Numbered from the stretch's first letter, positions 1-11,700 are shown. The stretch: DNA of 64,000 nucleotides from Xenorhabdus vietnamensis (GCF_002127535.1 NZ_MUBJ01000002.1:91234-155233); one strand, 5' to 3'. Program-made: numbers and translations. Notes: a model not told the origin generated them from the sequence alone.

Positions 1-66
1 CGACTGGCGATAATGATTTCGGAGAAGATCCGAAAAAATTACCCTAATGTCTCAGGGTATATATAG
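1..66 (+). CDS. Possible C-terminal tail of a gene entering from the left (partial)
   Basis: Frame 1 is open from the window edge for 21 codons to a TAG at 64-66, and a strong intrinsic terminator follows about 35 bases later. That fits the end of a plus-strand gene. The tail is too short to identify, and an open frame of this length could arise by chance. Confidence 0.35.
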   Translation, partial: RLAIMISEKIRKNYPNVSGYI

Positions 67-100
67 TATGAATTAAAAGTTTAGTTTGCCATATAATATA

Positions 101-133
101 AAACGCCACTTCATCCTTTAGTGGCGTTTTTTT
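101..133 (+). terminator. Intrinsic terminator
   Basis: A perfect 10-bp stem, AAACGCCACT (101-110) with AGTGGCGTTT (120-129), has a 9-base loop and is followed by a T-run. It would end whatever gene enters from the left. Confidence 0.85.
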
Positions 134-270
134 ATTTTTGCTAATTGTATAATTTATTTCATTGATTTCTTTTTGAGAGAATAAATTTTTTATAAAAATA
201 ATTATGTTCTTTGCATAAATAATTTATTTGGAATATAGTGCTTGCGATATTAAAATAAGGAATATTATTT

Positions 271-702
271 ATGAATGGCTTACGCCTTGCTTACTACAAA
301 TTATCTCCAGAACTATTGCAGGGGTTCCGTGCGGTAAAAGAAGGGTTGGAAAAAAGCTCGCTAGATTTACTGTTGATTGAATTGATCTATTTGCGTGTAT
401 CTCAAATCAACGGTTGTTCTTTCTGTTTAAACAAACACTCTCAAACTTTGAGAGAACACCAAGAAACAGAACGTCGGTTAGCTGAATTAGCCGGATGGCG
501 GGTCAGCAGTCAGTTTAGTCCACGTGAAAAGGCGGCGTTGGAGTGGGCTGAAGCTCTTACTCATGTAGTGACGACACACGCAGACGATTATGCCTATTTA
601 CCTTTGAAAGACTATTTCAAAGATCAGGAAATTTCTGATTTGACTTTTGCGATTGCGCTGATGAATGGGATGAATCGTCTTGCAATTGGTATGCGTCAGT
701 AA
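271..702 (+). CDS. Carboxymuconolactone decarboxylase/AhpD-like family protein
   Basis: A 143-residue protein of the CMD/AhpD alkylhydroperoxidase-like fold. The signature is seen in the first half: an acidic residue at 37, then C49-S-F-C52 and H56, the redox-active CXXC plus histidine used by AhpD-type proteins to reduce peroxides. Members are often small oligomeric peroxidase-like enzymes of unknown physiological substrate, so an antioxidant role is inference. An AAGGAA ribosome-binding site lies 8 bases before the ATG. It stands alone after a terminator, and a palindromic repeat separates it from the convergent MFS gene. Confidence 0.8.
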   Translation: MNGLRLAYYKLSPELLQGFRAVKEGLEKSSLDLLLIELIYLRVSQINGCSFCLNKHSQTLREHQETERRLAELAGWRVSSQFSPREKAALEWAEALTHVVTTHADDYAYLPLKDYFKDQEISDLTFAIALMNGMNRLAIGMRQ

Positions 703-725
703 CGTGGTATTATTTATTCTTCAAT

Positions 726-790
726 ATATCCTTCGTCTTTCAAGTTGCAGTGCGTCAATAAAGCTGCAACTTGAAGGAAAAAGGGGATAT
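726..790. repeat. Palindromic intergenic repeat
   Basis: Inverted arms TTCAAGTTGCAG (739-750) and CTGCAACTTGAA (764-775) lie inside outer arms ATATCC (726-731) and GGATAT (785-790). A diverged relative occurs at 41684-41753, so this looks like a dispersed palindromic element. It sits between convergent genes and may also act as a terminator. Confidence 0.6.
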
Positions 791-793
791 GTT

Positions 794-1999
794 TTATTTG
801 GCTCTTTTACATATCAACCAATAATTTATTAATCCTACCAGTATTATGGCAGACATTATCAATGGCGTTTGCTCGGCAAGGCTGGATTCCAGCAACGCAC
901 CAAAACCAAGATATCCAACCGGCACCGAAAGAAATCGCGTAGAGGAAAATAGAGTCATTATTCTGCCAAACAAATTTTCTGGTACTTGACGTTGCATCAG
1001 AGTGACTTCGACTGGCCCGGTAAAACCAATACAAATGCCAATAGCAAAAAGCTGGGTAAATAAGGCATATTGCTCATTAAATTGGCTCATAGATATCAGG
1101 CACAGGGTAAATAAGCTATAACCAGTAATGATAATGCGATTGCTGGAAAAATATTTGCCATAAACTCCATATAGTAATGAAGAGAGTGTTGTTCCCACGC
1201 CAAAGCAAGCCATTGAGACACCGAGGCTTAAAACAGAATTAAACTCTTGCTTATTCACATAGGGTAAATAAACAATCAGAAATGGAGTGATCACAAAATT
1301 CACTATTGCACTAATGAGAAGTACGGCAAAAATCTCTTTCTCAGAAGTAATGTATTTGAATGCTTCAAGAAAATAATGATGTGGCAGGGTGGGAGTTTTA
1401 ATCACTTGATGGATATTAGCGACAAAATGTTTTTTCAGGATGATCAGTCCCAATGCAACGACTAAAAAACTCACTGCATCGAAATACAGGGCGTTGATCG
1501 TACCGAACATAGCAATAATCAGTGAGCCAATGATGGGACCGATCAGATCACAAATATTTTCAATAGTACTGTTTATCCCATTGATTAACTCATTCTCGCT
1601 TTTATTCTGTTTGATCCCTTTTGCTAGCATGACGTCTTTCGCCAAGCGCCCTGGAGAATCTAAAACAGTGGAAAATATCAGTAAGACAGCCAGCAGGTAA
1701 AAATGCAGGATATCCATAGTGTAAAACACAGGGATCAGCAGCACACTGAGAAAATTTACCAAATCAGATAACAGGGAAATGCGGTATGCTCCGTATTTAT
1801 CCACCAATTGGGCATTAAAGAAAACAGAAAAGAGCAGGGGAAGGATTTTTGCAGACATCACAGAGGCAACTAATAGTGGGCTGCCGGATATTTCCAAGAT
1901 CAACCATGGAATGGCAATTTCGGTAATGGCGTTTCCCAAAATAGAAACGCCATTTAATGCCAATAATCCACTAACCTGAAAAGGTATGCGTCTGGTCAT
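794..1999 (-). CDS. MFS family transporter
   Basis: A 401-residue membrane protein with about 12 hydrophobic segments. A motif-A-like loop D-K-Y-G-A-Y-R follows the second segment, typical of major facilitator drug/proton antiporters and nearest in style to the MFS_3/EntS-like group. The substrate cannot be told from the sequence. The start lies 12 bases after the mscM stop on the same strand, so it is probably co-transcribed with psd-mscM. E. coli has no MFS gene in this slot, so it is an accessory addition at the operon end. Confidence 0.8.
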   Translation of the reverse strand: MTRRIPFQVSGLLALNGVSILGNAITEIAIPWLILEISGSPLLVASVMSAKILPLLFSVFFNAQLVDKYGAYRISLLSDLVNFLSVLLIPVFYTMDILHFYLLAVLLIFSTVLDSPGRLAKDVMLAKGIKQNKSENELINGINSTIENICDLIGPIIGSLIIAMFGTINALYFDAVSFLVVALGLIILKKHFVANIHQVIKTPTLPHHYFLEAFKYITSEKEIFAVLLISAIVNFVITPFLIVYLPYVNKQEFNSVLSLGVSMACFGVGTTLSSLLYGVYGKYFSSNRIIITGYSLFTLCLISMSQFNEQYALFTQLFAIGICIGFTGPVEVTLMQRQVPENLFGRIMTLFSSTRFLSVPVGYLGFGALLESSLAEQTPLIMSAIILVGLINYWLICKRAK

Positions 2000-2011
2000 G
2001 TTGGTGTAAGG

Positions 2012-5000
2012 TCACAGCTCTCCCGGTTTACGTGGGGGATTACGACCCGTGAAATTAGTTGTCGCACTGCGGATTTCTTGCCCAAAAACATCAACACGAG
2101 CCTGGAACGGTGGGAATGGCAAAGTGATATCATTTTTGCGGAATTCCTGCAAAATGTGTTGATGTACTTCATGACGGGCAGGCATACGATGCCCCATCTC
2201 TGCGGCGTAGGCACGCAGTTCATAAATCTGAATGCCTTGCTGCAAATCCACTAAGTACACTTCCGGCATCGGGTTATCAAGAATTAATGGTGAGCTTTTG
2301 GCTGCAGACGTTAATATGTCGGTGGCATGGGCGGAGTTAATATCAGCCGGAACTGGGATCGTCAGGACGATACGGGTAATTGTGTCAGACAGTGACCAGT
2401 TGATGAATTGCTCTGTAATAAATGCTTTATTGGGAACGATAATCTCTTTCCTGTCCCAGTCAGACAGCGTTGTTGCCCGTGTGTTGATCTTCGTGATACT
2501 GCCGGTCAAACCACGGATAGTTACGGTATCACCAATGCGGATCGGTTTTTCAAATAAGATGATCAGTCCGGAAATGATATTGGTGAAAATTTCCTGCAAG
2601 CCAAAACCAAGCCCAACCCCCATTGCAGCAACCAACCATTGTAGCTTCGACCACTCAATCCCTACCAGAGAGAAACCAATCAAGCCGCCAATGAGCGTAA
2701 TGCTGTATTTGGTCAGTGTCGTAATGGCATAACCTGTTCCTGGTGTCAGCACCAGATGTTGTAACAGGGCGAGTTCCAATAAGGCTGGTAAATTACGGAC
2801 AAGTTGTGTCGTAATGACAATAACTAAGATTGCAATTAATACTGAGCCCACGGTAATTGGCTGAATACTATCAACTCCGTTGGTATTTGTACTAACGTCC
2901 CAGAGCCGAATATTTTCAAGGAAAGAAAAAGCTGAATGTAACTCAGACCACAATAGGAGCATAGAGACTAGCGCAGTCATTGTTAGGATTGAGCGCACTA
3001 ATCCTAACGACTGGGCACTGATGGCATCTAAATCAATGACAGGCTCCTCAACCTCGATTGAACCCTCTACGCTACTATTGATGTTGGTTGAATCCTCTTC
3101 ACTTTTAGCACGCTGGGCCAATATCTCCGCACGGCGTTGTTTTGCCCGTTCAAAAGCGATTTTTCGGCGTTGTATTAGCATCCATCGACGCACAATGTGG
3201 TAAATGATCAATAGTGAAAACCAGATAACGACAGACGTTTCTAAGCGTCCCAGTAGTGCCTGCGAGAGTTGCAGATAACCAAGGCTCGAAGCTAGTGCTG
3301 CCAGTATTGGGGCAGCAAGCAGTATCCACCATAGAACAGAATTAACGATATTTTCGCCTGAACCATGTTTGGCCATATAGAGTGGAATGCCGGCTCGTTT
3401 TAAGCTGCTGGTGACCAAGCTCAGTGAAATACACAGCATGATGAAACACAGCCTGCCGAGGGTTGAGATAATTTTCTGGTCGTTGTAATGATTAAAGGTG
3501 ACCAATGCCATCATAAGAGGCACGATCAGAAAAATGGAAAGGCGATAGAAACGCATAGCCCGTTGTATGCGTTCTTCCGGCCAGTGAAAATGAGCAATAA
3601 ATAAACCATTGGGATGGGCAAATGCAGCACTGAGCATGAAAACCCACAGAATCGGGGTTGTTGCTTTTATACCGCTGCCTATTGCTTCAGCTATCGGATA
3701 CGGCCATGCATTTTCCAGGCCGTAGCCAATGGCTGACCAAAGCATTGGTAGTGGTAATGCAGCGACGATAGACCAAAAAACTGTTCGCACAGTCAGAGAA
3801 AAATGATCTTGTGTCACCTTGCCAATACGATTGCTGGAGCGCTCAAGAAAAGCATGGTACTGGCGGCGTGAGCTAATACTGAAAATGACCAGTAACAAAG
3901 ACCCCACCAAATAGAGTAATGTACCTTGCGTGGTCAACATATAGTGGATTGCGGCACCCAACTGAGTGAACGTTCCCGAGGACAGCAGGTTTGCCAGATT
4001 TTGCACTACTAGCAGCGGATAATTCAACGATATGGGATTGACATCTATTACCCAGAATAGATAGCGGTGCGTAGCATCATGTACTTCTTTTAAAGCATCA
4101 TTTAATTGGCTATTGGCTACCTTGAGTTTTGTCAATTCCGCTATTTTATTGTCACATGCTATGATCAATTTGTTTAATATATCTTTTCTCGTGCGAATAA
4201 ATGAGTCATAGATAGCCTTTTGCGCTGGTGTCAGTGAATCATATGTAGGCAGTTTTTGCTCGGAAGAGAGTGGTGTACGTTCCAGCATTTCCTCATATTT
4301 CAGTCTATTGACTTGTAATTCGACAATTTGTTTGTCAAATTGCTGGGATTTTGTTATTTCTGGAAGGCGGGCGACCTGAGCCCTTAAAGTTTCGCCTAGT
4401 GTTGTGGATGAGCTTAGCCATTGTTCTTGTTCACGGATTGTGTTGAGTACTTGTTTAGCTCGCTTTATACCATTGGCTGCCTGGTGTTGTTGTGCGCTAA
4501 TGGAGTCCATGCTCTCCATTTGCTTATTGTATGTTTGTGACAATTGGCTGTTTTGCTGGAGTTCCTTCTGCAAGAATTTTGTATGTTTTCCTCCATTCTG
4601 TTCCACTAGCTCTTCCAGCTTTTCTGTATTCTTTAATGCAACTTCCTCTTTCTGCTGGCGTTGGATATGTAACTGACTGCGCAATTGCTGGAGTTTACTA
4701 CCCAGTCGATAAGAGCGTTTTTTGAATAAGTCTGTGCGTATGCGCGCAATTTCTTGACGATTATTGGCAGAAAGTTGAGCTACTTCCAGTTCATTGATTG
4801 TAGCGTTACGAGCCTCGACTTCTGCTTGAACTTGTGTCAATTGCGCATTGGCCAGTGGTGTGGAAGGTGAGTTCATAGACTTAAGCCGAGAAATTGCTTC
4901 AGAGTGCAAGTGCTTTGCTTCAGCTTGTTTTTGAGGAAATTGACTTATGAACTCATTGATTTTTTGGATTTCATCTTGTTCTTGCTGTAATTGGTTTTCT

Positions 5001-5353
5001 TGCTCCTGTAATTCGCTTTTTGTCTGGATAATTTGTTGTTCTAACTGACTGATATCCTGATTGGCAGGAATGGACGTGGTGATCTTGCTTTCAGTAAGAA
5101 TTTCATCACGTAATTTTTTGGTAATATTGGAAAATTCATCAATTGCTTGTTTATACTTCTGGGCATTCGCATTGCTAGATTTGGCTTTGTTAGCCCAATC
5201 TATAGCCCCTTGATGTGCTTTATCGATTTCAGAATCTTGTGAGCTTTTGCTATCTTTAATTTGCTTCAGTTGGTTTTCATCCAACGATGTTACAGAGGCA
5301 AAAGCCGAATTCACAATTAATAGACTGAAAAGTAAACTGATAATCAGGCGCAC
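2012..5353 (-). CDS. mscM: Miniconductance mechanosensitive channel MscM (YjeP)
   Basis: A 1113-residue inner-membrane channel that opens under membrane tension during hypo-osmotic shock; E. coli YjeP is about the same length. A signal peptide (1-19) is followed by a long periplasmic coiled-coil region rich in Gln and Glu (about 30-400). A block of transmembrane helices comes next, then the MscS-fold pore and beta domain near the C-terminus, recognised by G-L-G-F-G-L-Q-E-I and F-E-K-P-I-R-I-G-D. It lies 25 bases after psd, as in the E. coli psd-mscM operon. Confidence 0.95.
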   Translation of the reverse strand: MRLIISLLFSLLIVNSAFASVTSLDENQLKQIKDSKSSQDSEIDKAHQGAIDWANKAKSSNANAQKYKQAIDEFSNITKKLRDEILTESKITTSIPANQDISQLEQQIIQTKSELQEQENQLQQEQDEIQKINEFISQFPQKQAEAKHLHSEAISRLKSMNSPSTPLANAQLTQVQAEVEARNATINELEVAQLSANNRQEIARIRTDLFKKRSYRLGSKLQQLRSQLHIQRQQKEEVALKNTEKLEELVEQNGGKHTKFLQKELQQNSQLSQTYNKQMESMDSISAQQHQAANGIKRAKQVLNTIREQEQWLSSSTTLGETLRAQVARLPEITKSQQFDKQIVELQVNRLKYEEMLERTPLSSEQKLPTYDSLTPAQKAIYDSFIRTRKDILNKLIIACDNKIAELTKLKVANSQLNDALKEVHDATHRYLFWVIDVNPISLNYPLLVVQNLANLLSSGTFTQLGAAIHYMLTTQGTLLYLVGSLLLVIFSISSRRQYHAFLERSSNRIGKVTQDHFSLTVRTVFWSIVAALPLPMLWSAIGYGLENAWPYPIAEAIGSGIKATTPILWVFMLSAAFAHPNGLFIAHFHWPEERIQRAMRFYRLSIFLIVPLMMALVTFNHYNDQKIISTLGRLCFIMLCISLSLVTSSLKRAGIPLYMAKHGSGENIVNSVLWWILLAAPILAALASSLGYLQLSQALLGRLETSVVIWFSLLIIYHIVRRWMLIQRRKIAFERAKQRRAEILAQRAKSEEDSTNINSSVEGSIEVEEPVIDLDAISAQSLGLVRSILTMTALVSMLLLWSELHSAFSFLENIRLWDVSTNTNGVDSIQPITVGSVLIAILVIVITTQLVRNLPALLELALLQHLVLTPGTGYAITTLTKYSITLIGGLIGFSLVGIEWSKLQWLVAAMGVGLGFGLQEIFTNIISGLIILFEKPIRIGDTVTIRGLTGSITKINTRATTLSDWDRKEIIVPNKAFITEQFINWSLSDTITRIVLTIPVPADINSAHATDILTSAAKSSPLILDNPMPEVYLVDLQQGIQIYELRAYAAEMGHRMPARHEVHQHILQEFRKNDITLPFPPFQARVDVFGQEIRSATTNFTGRNPPRKPGEL

Positions 5354-5378
5354 AATAAGGGGCTCCTTGGATCTAAAA

Positions 5379-6299
5379 TTAGCTAACGATATCTTTATTT
5401 ATTGATTCGTCAGTGTTCACTGAAGGTTCTTCTAGTGTGATGGCTTGCGCCATCATGGTTCCCATGCGGGTTTGCGAACCACTGTATAAGTTATTGGCAA
5501 AACTAATCTGGTTTGCAGCAAACAGGTTGATAACTGTTGAACCCAGCTTGAAGCGCCCCATTTCCTCTCCTTTTTTGAGGGAAATTTCACCCTCTTGGCC
5601 TTCTGTCGGGTAGGTCCAGCGTTTGATGACCCCTTCACGCGGAGGTGTGACACAACCGCTCCAGACAGTTTCAATACTACCCACAATGGTAGCGCCAACA
5701 AGAATTTGTGCCATTGGTCCGAATGCTGTCTCAAATAAACAGATAATACGTTCATTACGTGCAAACAGGTTTGGTACATTGGCTGCTGTCAATGGGTTAA
5801 CTGAAAACAGATCACCAGGAACATAAATCATCTCTTTAAGAACGCCGTCACATGGCATATGAACACGATGATAATCCTTTGGCGATAAGTAAGTCGTGAT
5901 AAATTGACCATTGAGGAACTGTTCGGCCAGTTGGTGCTGCCCTGCCAACAGTGCTTCTATCGTGTAATAGTGGCCTTTGGCTTGGATGATCTGATCTTCG
6001 CGGATCGCTCCAAGCTGGCTTATCGTGCCGTCTGCTGGCAGAGCCAATTGATGGGCTTCATTGACGATAGGGCGAATGTCCTCTTTAAGGGGGCGGACAA
6101 AAAATTCATTGAATGTCGAGTAAGCAGTGAATGAAGGGTCTTTTGCTTCATTCATATCCACTTTATAGGCTTTGGCGAAAGCCTTGATTACAAACTGTGT
6201 CAGCCAGCCAGCCTTTTTATTGGCAAACCAGCCTGCTAAGTTTGTAATGCATTGTTTTGGAAGTAAATATTGTAGCCTGATTTTAAAATTATCCAGCAC
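5379..6299 (-). CDS. psd: Phosphatidylserine decarboxylase proenzyme
   Basis: Makes phosphatidylethanolamine from phosphatidylserine at the inner membrane. The L-G-S-T motif near the C-terminus is the self-cleavage site that yields the alpha and beta chains and the pyruvoyl group; the conserved Y-H-R-V-H-M-P segment is also present. An open frame extends upstream to 6491, but family proteins begin at L-D-N-F-K-I. The GTG at 6299 with AAGAGG just upstream is therefore preferred, giving 306 residues; an ATG at 6356 is the alternative. Order rsgA-psd-mscM as in E. coli. Confidence 0.93.
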   Translation of the reverse strand: MLDNFKIRLQYLLPKQCITNLAGWFANKKAGWLTQFVIKAFAKAYKVDMNEAKDPSFTAYSTFNEFFVRPLKEDIRPIVNEAHQLALPADGTISQLGAIREDQIIQAKGHYYTIEALLAGQHQLAEQFLNGQFITTYLSPKDYHRVHMPCDGVLKEMIYVPGDLFSVNPLTAANVPNLFARNERIICLFETAFGPMAQILVGATIVGSIETVWSGCVTPPREGVIKRWTYPTEGQEGEISLKKGEEMGRFKLGSTVINLFAANQISFANNLYSGSQTRMGTMMAQAITLEEPSVNTDESINKDIVS

Positions 6300-6393
6300 G
6301 TGAACCTCTTGGATCTTTTCTTGGCAAATTGGACAAAAGGTGACTATTGTACCTGCCATTATTTTGAATGTCAGGGTATCGTTAATTATTGTC

Positions 6394-7452
6394 TTATTTT
6401 TGACCGTCTGTGAAATTTCGGCGGGGTTTAACCTGTGCCATGCTTTCCAGAATCCGGTGATAATTTTCGAAACGTTCTTCAGCAATGACACCTTGTTCTA
6501 ACGCTTCCCTTAAGGCACATCCAGGATCGTCCAGATGTTTGCAATCACGGAATTTGCATCCTCCCAGATATTCACGGAATTCGACAAAGCCTTGTGTAAC
6601 TTGTTCTGGCGTTAGATGCCACAATCCAAACTCACGGACTCCTGGAGAGTCGATTACATCTCCCCCCAGTGGGAAATGGTAAAGGCGAGCGGTGGTGGTG
6701 GTATGCTGGCCGAGACCAGAGTTATCTGAGACATTATTGACCAAGATATCTTTTTCATTGTCAGGCAGCAGGGTATTGAGCAAGCTGGATTTCCCGACGC
6801 CGGATTGTCCCGCGAATACACTGATTTTGTCAGCCAGCAAAGAGGTTAATTCAGGGATACCTTCACCAGTATAGCTGGAAACTTCCAGTACGCGATAGCC
6901 GATATGGCGGTAGATATCCATGACGTCATTGACCCATTCACGGCTTTCGGCATCCAACAGATCGATTTTATTGAGTACGATCAAAGGCTCGATGTTGAGT
7001 GTTTCACATGCGACTAAATAGCGATCGATAATATTCAATGAAAGTTCAGGCAAAATAGCGGAAACAATCACGATCTGGTCGATATTTGATGCAATTGGTT
7101 TGATGCCATCATAGTAGTCGGGACGTGTAAGTACGGAAGTGCGTTCATGAACCGCTTCTACGATACCATTAACTTTGACATCAGACTGGAGTTGCAGAAC
7201 AGGGCGCCATACAACGCGATCTCCAGTGACCAATGAACGTATTGTCCTGCGGATATTGCAACGCTGTATGGATGAATCTGCCGCTTCAATATCGGCATGT
7301 TGCCCGAATCGGCTGATCACCAGCCCTTCCTGTGGTTCACCAAATTGGCTATCATCCATTTCTGGTTTATTGGTATCAACCTTATTCAACCTGCGTTGAT
7401 GATTGGCCTGTACACGGCGTTGCTGCCCTTTGGAAAGTTTACTTTTAGCCAC
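6394..7452 (-). CDS. rsgA: Ribosome small-subunit-dependent GTPase RsgA
   Basis: A circularly permuted GTPase that assists late 30S maturation. It has an N-terminal OB fold, then the motifs in permuted order: N-K-I-D (G4), G-Q-S-G-V-G-K-S-S (G1), D-S-P-G (G3). A C-terminal zinc-binding segment (C-x4-C-x-H-x5-C) follows. The length, 352 residues, matches E. coli RsgA (350), and the start [13 protein letters not shown] is the family N-terminus. Divergent from orn, as in E. coli. The overlap with the long upstream frame of psd is resolved by the later psd start. Confidence 0.96.
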   Translation of the reverse strand: MAKSKLSKGQQRRVQANHQRRLNKVDTNKPEMDDSQFGEPQEGLVISRFGQHADIEAADSSIQRCNIRRTIRSLVTGDRVVWRPVLQLQSDVKVNGIVEAVHERTSVLTRPDYYDGIKPIASNIDQIVIVSAILPELSLNIIDRYLVACETLNIEPLIVLNKIDLLDAESREWVNDVMDIYRHIGYRVLEVSSYTGEGIPELTSLLADKISVFAGQSGVGKSSLLNTLLPDNEKDILVNNVSDNSGLGQHTTTTARLYHFPLGGDVIDSPGVREFGLWHLTPEQVTQGFVEFREYLGGCKFRDCKHLDDPGCALREALEQGVIAEERFENYHRILESMAQVKPRRNFTDGQK

Positions 7453-7562
7453 CGAACCTCACTTATTTCACTTATCTTGCTGATTATCGCTGTGAATGAT
7501 CAAAAACGTTATGATACACCACAGAGACAGACTACCTCTTTTGAAGGAAACTAGGATATATC

Positions 7563-8108
7563 ATGTCAAAAAGTGAGAACAATCTTATCTGGATAGATTT
7601 AGAGATGACCGGGTTAGATCCCGAGCGCGATCGCATAATTGAAATTGCGACCATTGTCACCGATTCGGAACTGAATATCCTTGCAGAAGGGCCTGTGATT
7701 GCGGTTCATCAGCCGGACGAGCAGTTGGCATTGATGGATGATTGGAATGTACGGACGCATACCGCCAGTGGGTTGGTGGAACGCGTAAAGCAGAGCCAGT
7801 TTGATGATGCACAAGCTGAAAAAGCAACCATTGCTTTTCTGGAGCAATGGATCCCAGCTGGAAAATCACCAATTTGTGGTAATAGTGTGGGGCAGGATCG
7901 GCGCTTCCTATTCCGTTATATGCCTGAATTGGAAAAATATTTTCACTACCGTTATTTGGATGTCAGTACGCTTAAAGAACTGGCTCGTCGTTGGAAGCCA
8001 GAGATGTTGTCAGGGTTCAGCAAGAAAAATACTCATCAGGCTCTGGATGACATTCGGGAATCCATTGCTGAATTAGTGCATTACCGTGAACATTTTATCC
8101 AAAAATAA
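7563..8108 (+). CDS. orn: Oligoribonuclease
   Basis: A DEDDh 3'-to-5' exonuclease that degrades 2-5 nt RNA fragments to mononucleotides in the cytoplasm. The 181-residue length is that of the family. The first motif [10 protein letters not shown] lies at about 10-19, and the last motif H-Q-A-L-D-D contains the catalytic His and Asp. An AAGGAAA ribosome-binding site lies 10 bases before ATG. It is divergent from rsgA and followed by tRNA-Gly genes, as in E. coli. Confidence 0.97.
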   Translation: MSKSENNLIWIDLEMTGLDPERDRIIEIATIVTDSELNILAEGPVIAVHQPDEQLALMDDWNVRTHTASGLVERVKQSQFDDAQAEKATIAFLEQWIPAGKSPICGNSVGQDRRFLFRYMPELEKYFHYRYLDVSTLKELARRWKPEMLSGFSKKNTHQALDDIRESIAELVHYREHFIQK

Positions 8109-8227
8109 ATAGCGGTATTTGATACAAGATTTGTACGTAAATTAATCTCTGTATTGATGGTTAAGCGGATGATTTGTTGGTTTAATCATCAATCAGAGAA
8201 AAAATGCAATTTTTTGTGTTGTGGGGC

Positions 8228-8255
8228 TTGTCAGAGGAATAATTTCTCGTATAAT
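8228..8255 (+). promoter_or_regulatory. Sigma-70 promoter of the tRNA-Gly pair
   Basis: TTGTCA (8228-8233), a 16-base spacer and a perfect TATAAT (8250-8255), followed by the GC-rich discriminator GCGCTCCCC typical of stringently controlled stable-RNA promoters. The first tRNA starts about 50 bases downstream. Confidence 0.8.
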
Positions 8256-8306
8256 GCGCTCCCCGTACCGATGAAGAATTTCAAAGTACAGTACACCAAA
8301 ATATAT

Positions 8307-8382
<76 letters not shown>

Positions 8383-8435
8383 AATTCAAAGTTATTTAGG
8401 TGTAAAAAAGTCGGCTGACAGCAGCCATGACAAAT

Positions 8436-8511
<76 letters not shown>

Positions 8512-8549
8512 GATTCAGGACGGTAGATTTTTATTAAAGTCTGCAAGTC

Positions 8550-8578
8550 AAAAAAAGCGCCTTTGGGCGCTTTTTTTA
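8550..8578 (+). terminator. Intrinsic terminator of the tRNA-Gly pair
   Basis: GCGCC (8557-8561), TTTG loop and GGCGC (8566-8570), flanked by an A-run and a T7 run that extend the stem. Confidence 0.88.
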
Positions 8579-8740
8579 TTCTCAAAATATCTAACCAAGA
8601 TCAACGTCCATGTGAATACTTAGTGGTGCCGCGGTTTAGCCTGTTACAATCTGACCCATTACAATGGGCATGATGGCAGAGTTCATGGGGCAGCCAGTCG
8701 CTTTTATCTGGCACGGGTTCATTGATATATATAGCTGTCC

Positions 8741-8778
8741 GAAAAGTGTTGGGCATTACTATTAATAATGTCCAACAC
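8741..8778 (-). terminator. Intrinsic terminator of the ferredoxin oxidoreductase gene
   Basis: On the minus strand GTGTTGG (8772-8778) pairs with CCAACAC (8746-8752), with further pairing inside, and TTTT follows. It starts 7 bases after the stop codon of the gene. Confidence 0.75.
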
Positions 8779-8784
8779 GTATTA

Positions 8785-11700
8785 TCACATCACTTTTTGC
8801 AATTCTTTCAGCAATGTTTCCTTACGTTCCATCATGTTTTTTATCGCTTTTTGTTTCACATGGCCAAAACCACGTACTTGATTAGGAAGCTCTGCGAGTT
8901 TCTGACAGGTTACCAAATTATAGCGATCCATTTTTTCGATCAAAACGTCAATTAATTTCTCATACTCAAGCAGCAAATTTCTTTCCTGCTTACGCTCTTC
9001 CTGATAGCCAAAGATATCGAAAGCAGTACCACGCAGTGGCTTGCATGCAGCGAGGAAACGCAATACAGGAATGATCCACGAACCATATTCCTTTTTTCCC
9101 CGTTGGCCTGTACGAGGATCTTTGCGATTGAAGAGCGGAAGGCTGAGGTGAAAGCGAATGGTATCTGTATTGTCAAATTGTGAGCGGAGTTTATCGAAAA
9201 AACCCGTTTTGACATAGAGACGGGCAACTTCATACTCATCTTTATATGCCATCAATTTGAATAAGTTTTCAGCAACGGATCTAGTGATTTCTTCTGCATC
9301 GATCTGCTGAGCCACCATTTGGACTTGGGCAACACGACTGAGATAATGCATTGCATATCTTTCATTTTGATAATCCACCAGAAATTGATACCGATGCATA
9401 ATGAGATCATCCAGACTTTTTATATTTTCTTGTGGAGTGATATTGAGGTATTTTTGCAGAATATCTGGTTGTGCTGCCGCGATGCGGCCTATGCAGAAAG
9501 CCCGCTGAGCATTATCTGCTGAGGTTCCCAGTTCTTGAATAACATTGTTGATGGAAGATAATGTGATTGGGATTTTGCCGAGTTGCCAAGCATAACCAAT
9601 TAATATGATATTTGTTTGGTCTCTGTCACCGACTAGATGAGCAGCCAACGTTTCTGCATCAATGGAGCGTAATGTTTGTATATGTTGGCTAAGGGTGTCT
9701 AGCATTTTGCGGTGATCCAAATCCAGCATAGGGGAGAGAAGCATAGTACCGATTTGTGTTTCGTGGGTGTTCAGTATGCACTTTGTTGATCCCCTCGACA
9801 TCACTTCCAGCGCGTTTTGTCCTGTTGCTGCCACCAAATCAGCGGCGATGATCAGATTGGCTCGTCCGCGATCAATTCTGACTTGGTGCAGTTTGTCCTG
9901 ATCACGGCATAACCGAACATGAGCTATGGCTTCCCCTCCCTTTTGGGCAAAACCGGTAAAATTCAGCAAACTGGCGAAGCAATTATCTAATTGTGCAGAA
10001 TTTGCAAGTAGATGCCCCGCGGTGATGATTCCTGTACCGCCGATGCCGACTAACAGGATTTCATAAGGCGTTGCGACAGAAGTCAGCGTTGGCAGTGGTA
10101 ATTTGTGAATAATTTTGTCTAACTCAGTATGTGGGATGATTTTGCTGAGATCTGAACGTAGATTGGCATTTTCGACGGTGATAAAGCTGGGACAAAATCC
10201 TTTCAGACAAGAAAGGTCTGAATTGCAAACGTGTTGGTCTATCTTGCGTTTCGTGCCTAAAAGCGTTTTAACCGGCGTTACGGCAAGACAATTCGATTGT
10301 ATTTGACAGTCACCACATCCCTCACAAACCAATTCATTGATGACGGCATGGCTCCTTACTTTTGGTGCTAAGCCCCGCTTTCTTTTACGGCGTAGTTCGG
10401 TGGCACAGGTTTGCTCGTAGATGATAACTGTTACGCCAACAATATCTCGAAGGCGTTTTTGCACATCTTCGAGATAATCCCGTTCATAGAGTTTCACATT
10501 GGCAGGAAGGCTGTTTTTACCTTTGTATTTATCAAGATCATCCGTCACGACAACGACTTCTTTCACACCTTCTGCCTGCATCAAAGAAACAATTTGCGAT
10601 ATGGAAATATTTCCATCCAGCGGTTGCCCACCTGTCATTGCCACGGCATCATTGAACAGCAATTTGTAAGTAATGTGGCTCCCTGCGGCGACCGATTGAC
10701 GAATGGCTAAGTGACCAGAATGGAAATAAGTACCATCTCCCAGATTTTGAAAAACGTGGGAACGATTCACAAACGGAGCATGTCCTATCCAGTCGATACC
10801 TTCTCCCCCCATTGGCAAGAGACCGCTTCCGGTGTTGCGATCCATCCACGCAGCCATGATATGGCATCCTATGCCAATCTGGGCGTGGCTACCGTCCGGT
10901 AAGCGCGTTGAAGTGCTATGAGGACATCCGGCGCAGAAATAAGGTGTGCGTTTTGGCAAAGTGTCATCGTGCTGAATGGTATCTATGGACCATTCTGGAG
11001 GCACGGCAAGAAATAGATTGAATTGCTGTAACCATCCAGAAAGTGGGACGGCAACCCGTGAAGGACGTAATTCAACATCAGTGGGCAACAATTTCTCACC
11101 AAGATGGTTATGTTTGCCTATCAGGTTGGTATTTTTTTGTAATTTAACCAATTGATGTGCCAGTAACATTTCAACGATGGCGGCTTTTTCTTCAATGACA
11201 AAAATATTACTGGCTTGGGTGGCAAGTTCGCTGAGAAGTGGTGATAAAGGATAAACCAAACGGACATGGAGAAGGGCAACGCCTTGTTGGGCCAGATCTG
11301 AAGGCGTTAAGCCTCCGGCACGCAGGGATTCCATAACATCCTTATGGGCTTTGCCTACAGTGACCAATAAAGCGTGTGGATGTTCACAAGGGGTGAGCAG
11401 GTAATCAATGGGATTAAGTTTAGCGAAATCTTCAACGGCTTTCAGTTTATAAGCCAGACGCTTTTCAATTTGTGGGCCGGGAAGATCAGGCCAGCGCCAG
11501 TGCAGCCCATCGGGGCCAGGATCAACTTGCGGAATTTTATAATCAGGGAATGGTTTACTTTCTATGACGGCTCCGCTTTCTACAACTTCACTGATTGCTT
11601 TAAAGCCAAACCATGCACCACTTACACGTGATGCCGCCCAGCCCCATAAGCCGACATCACGATAATCAGCAATTGATGCTGGATGTAAAATGGGCATATT

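Noticed and set aside
6300-6491. N-terminal 64-codon extension of psd
   Set aside because: It overlaps rsgA, is not part of the family, and a GTG with a good ribosome-binding site gives the family start.
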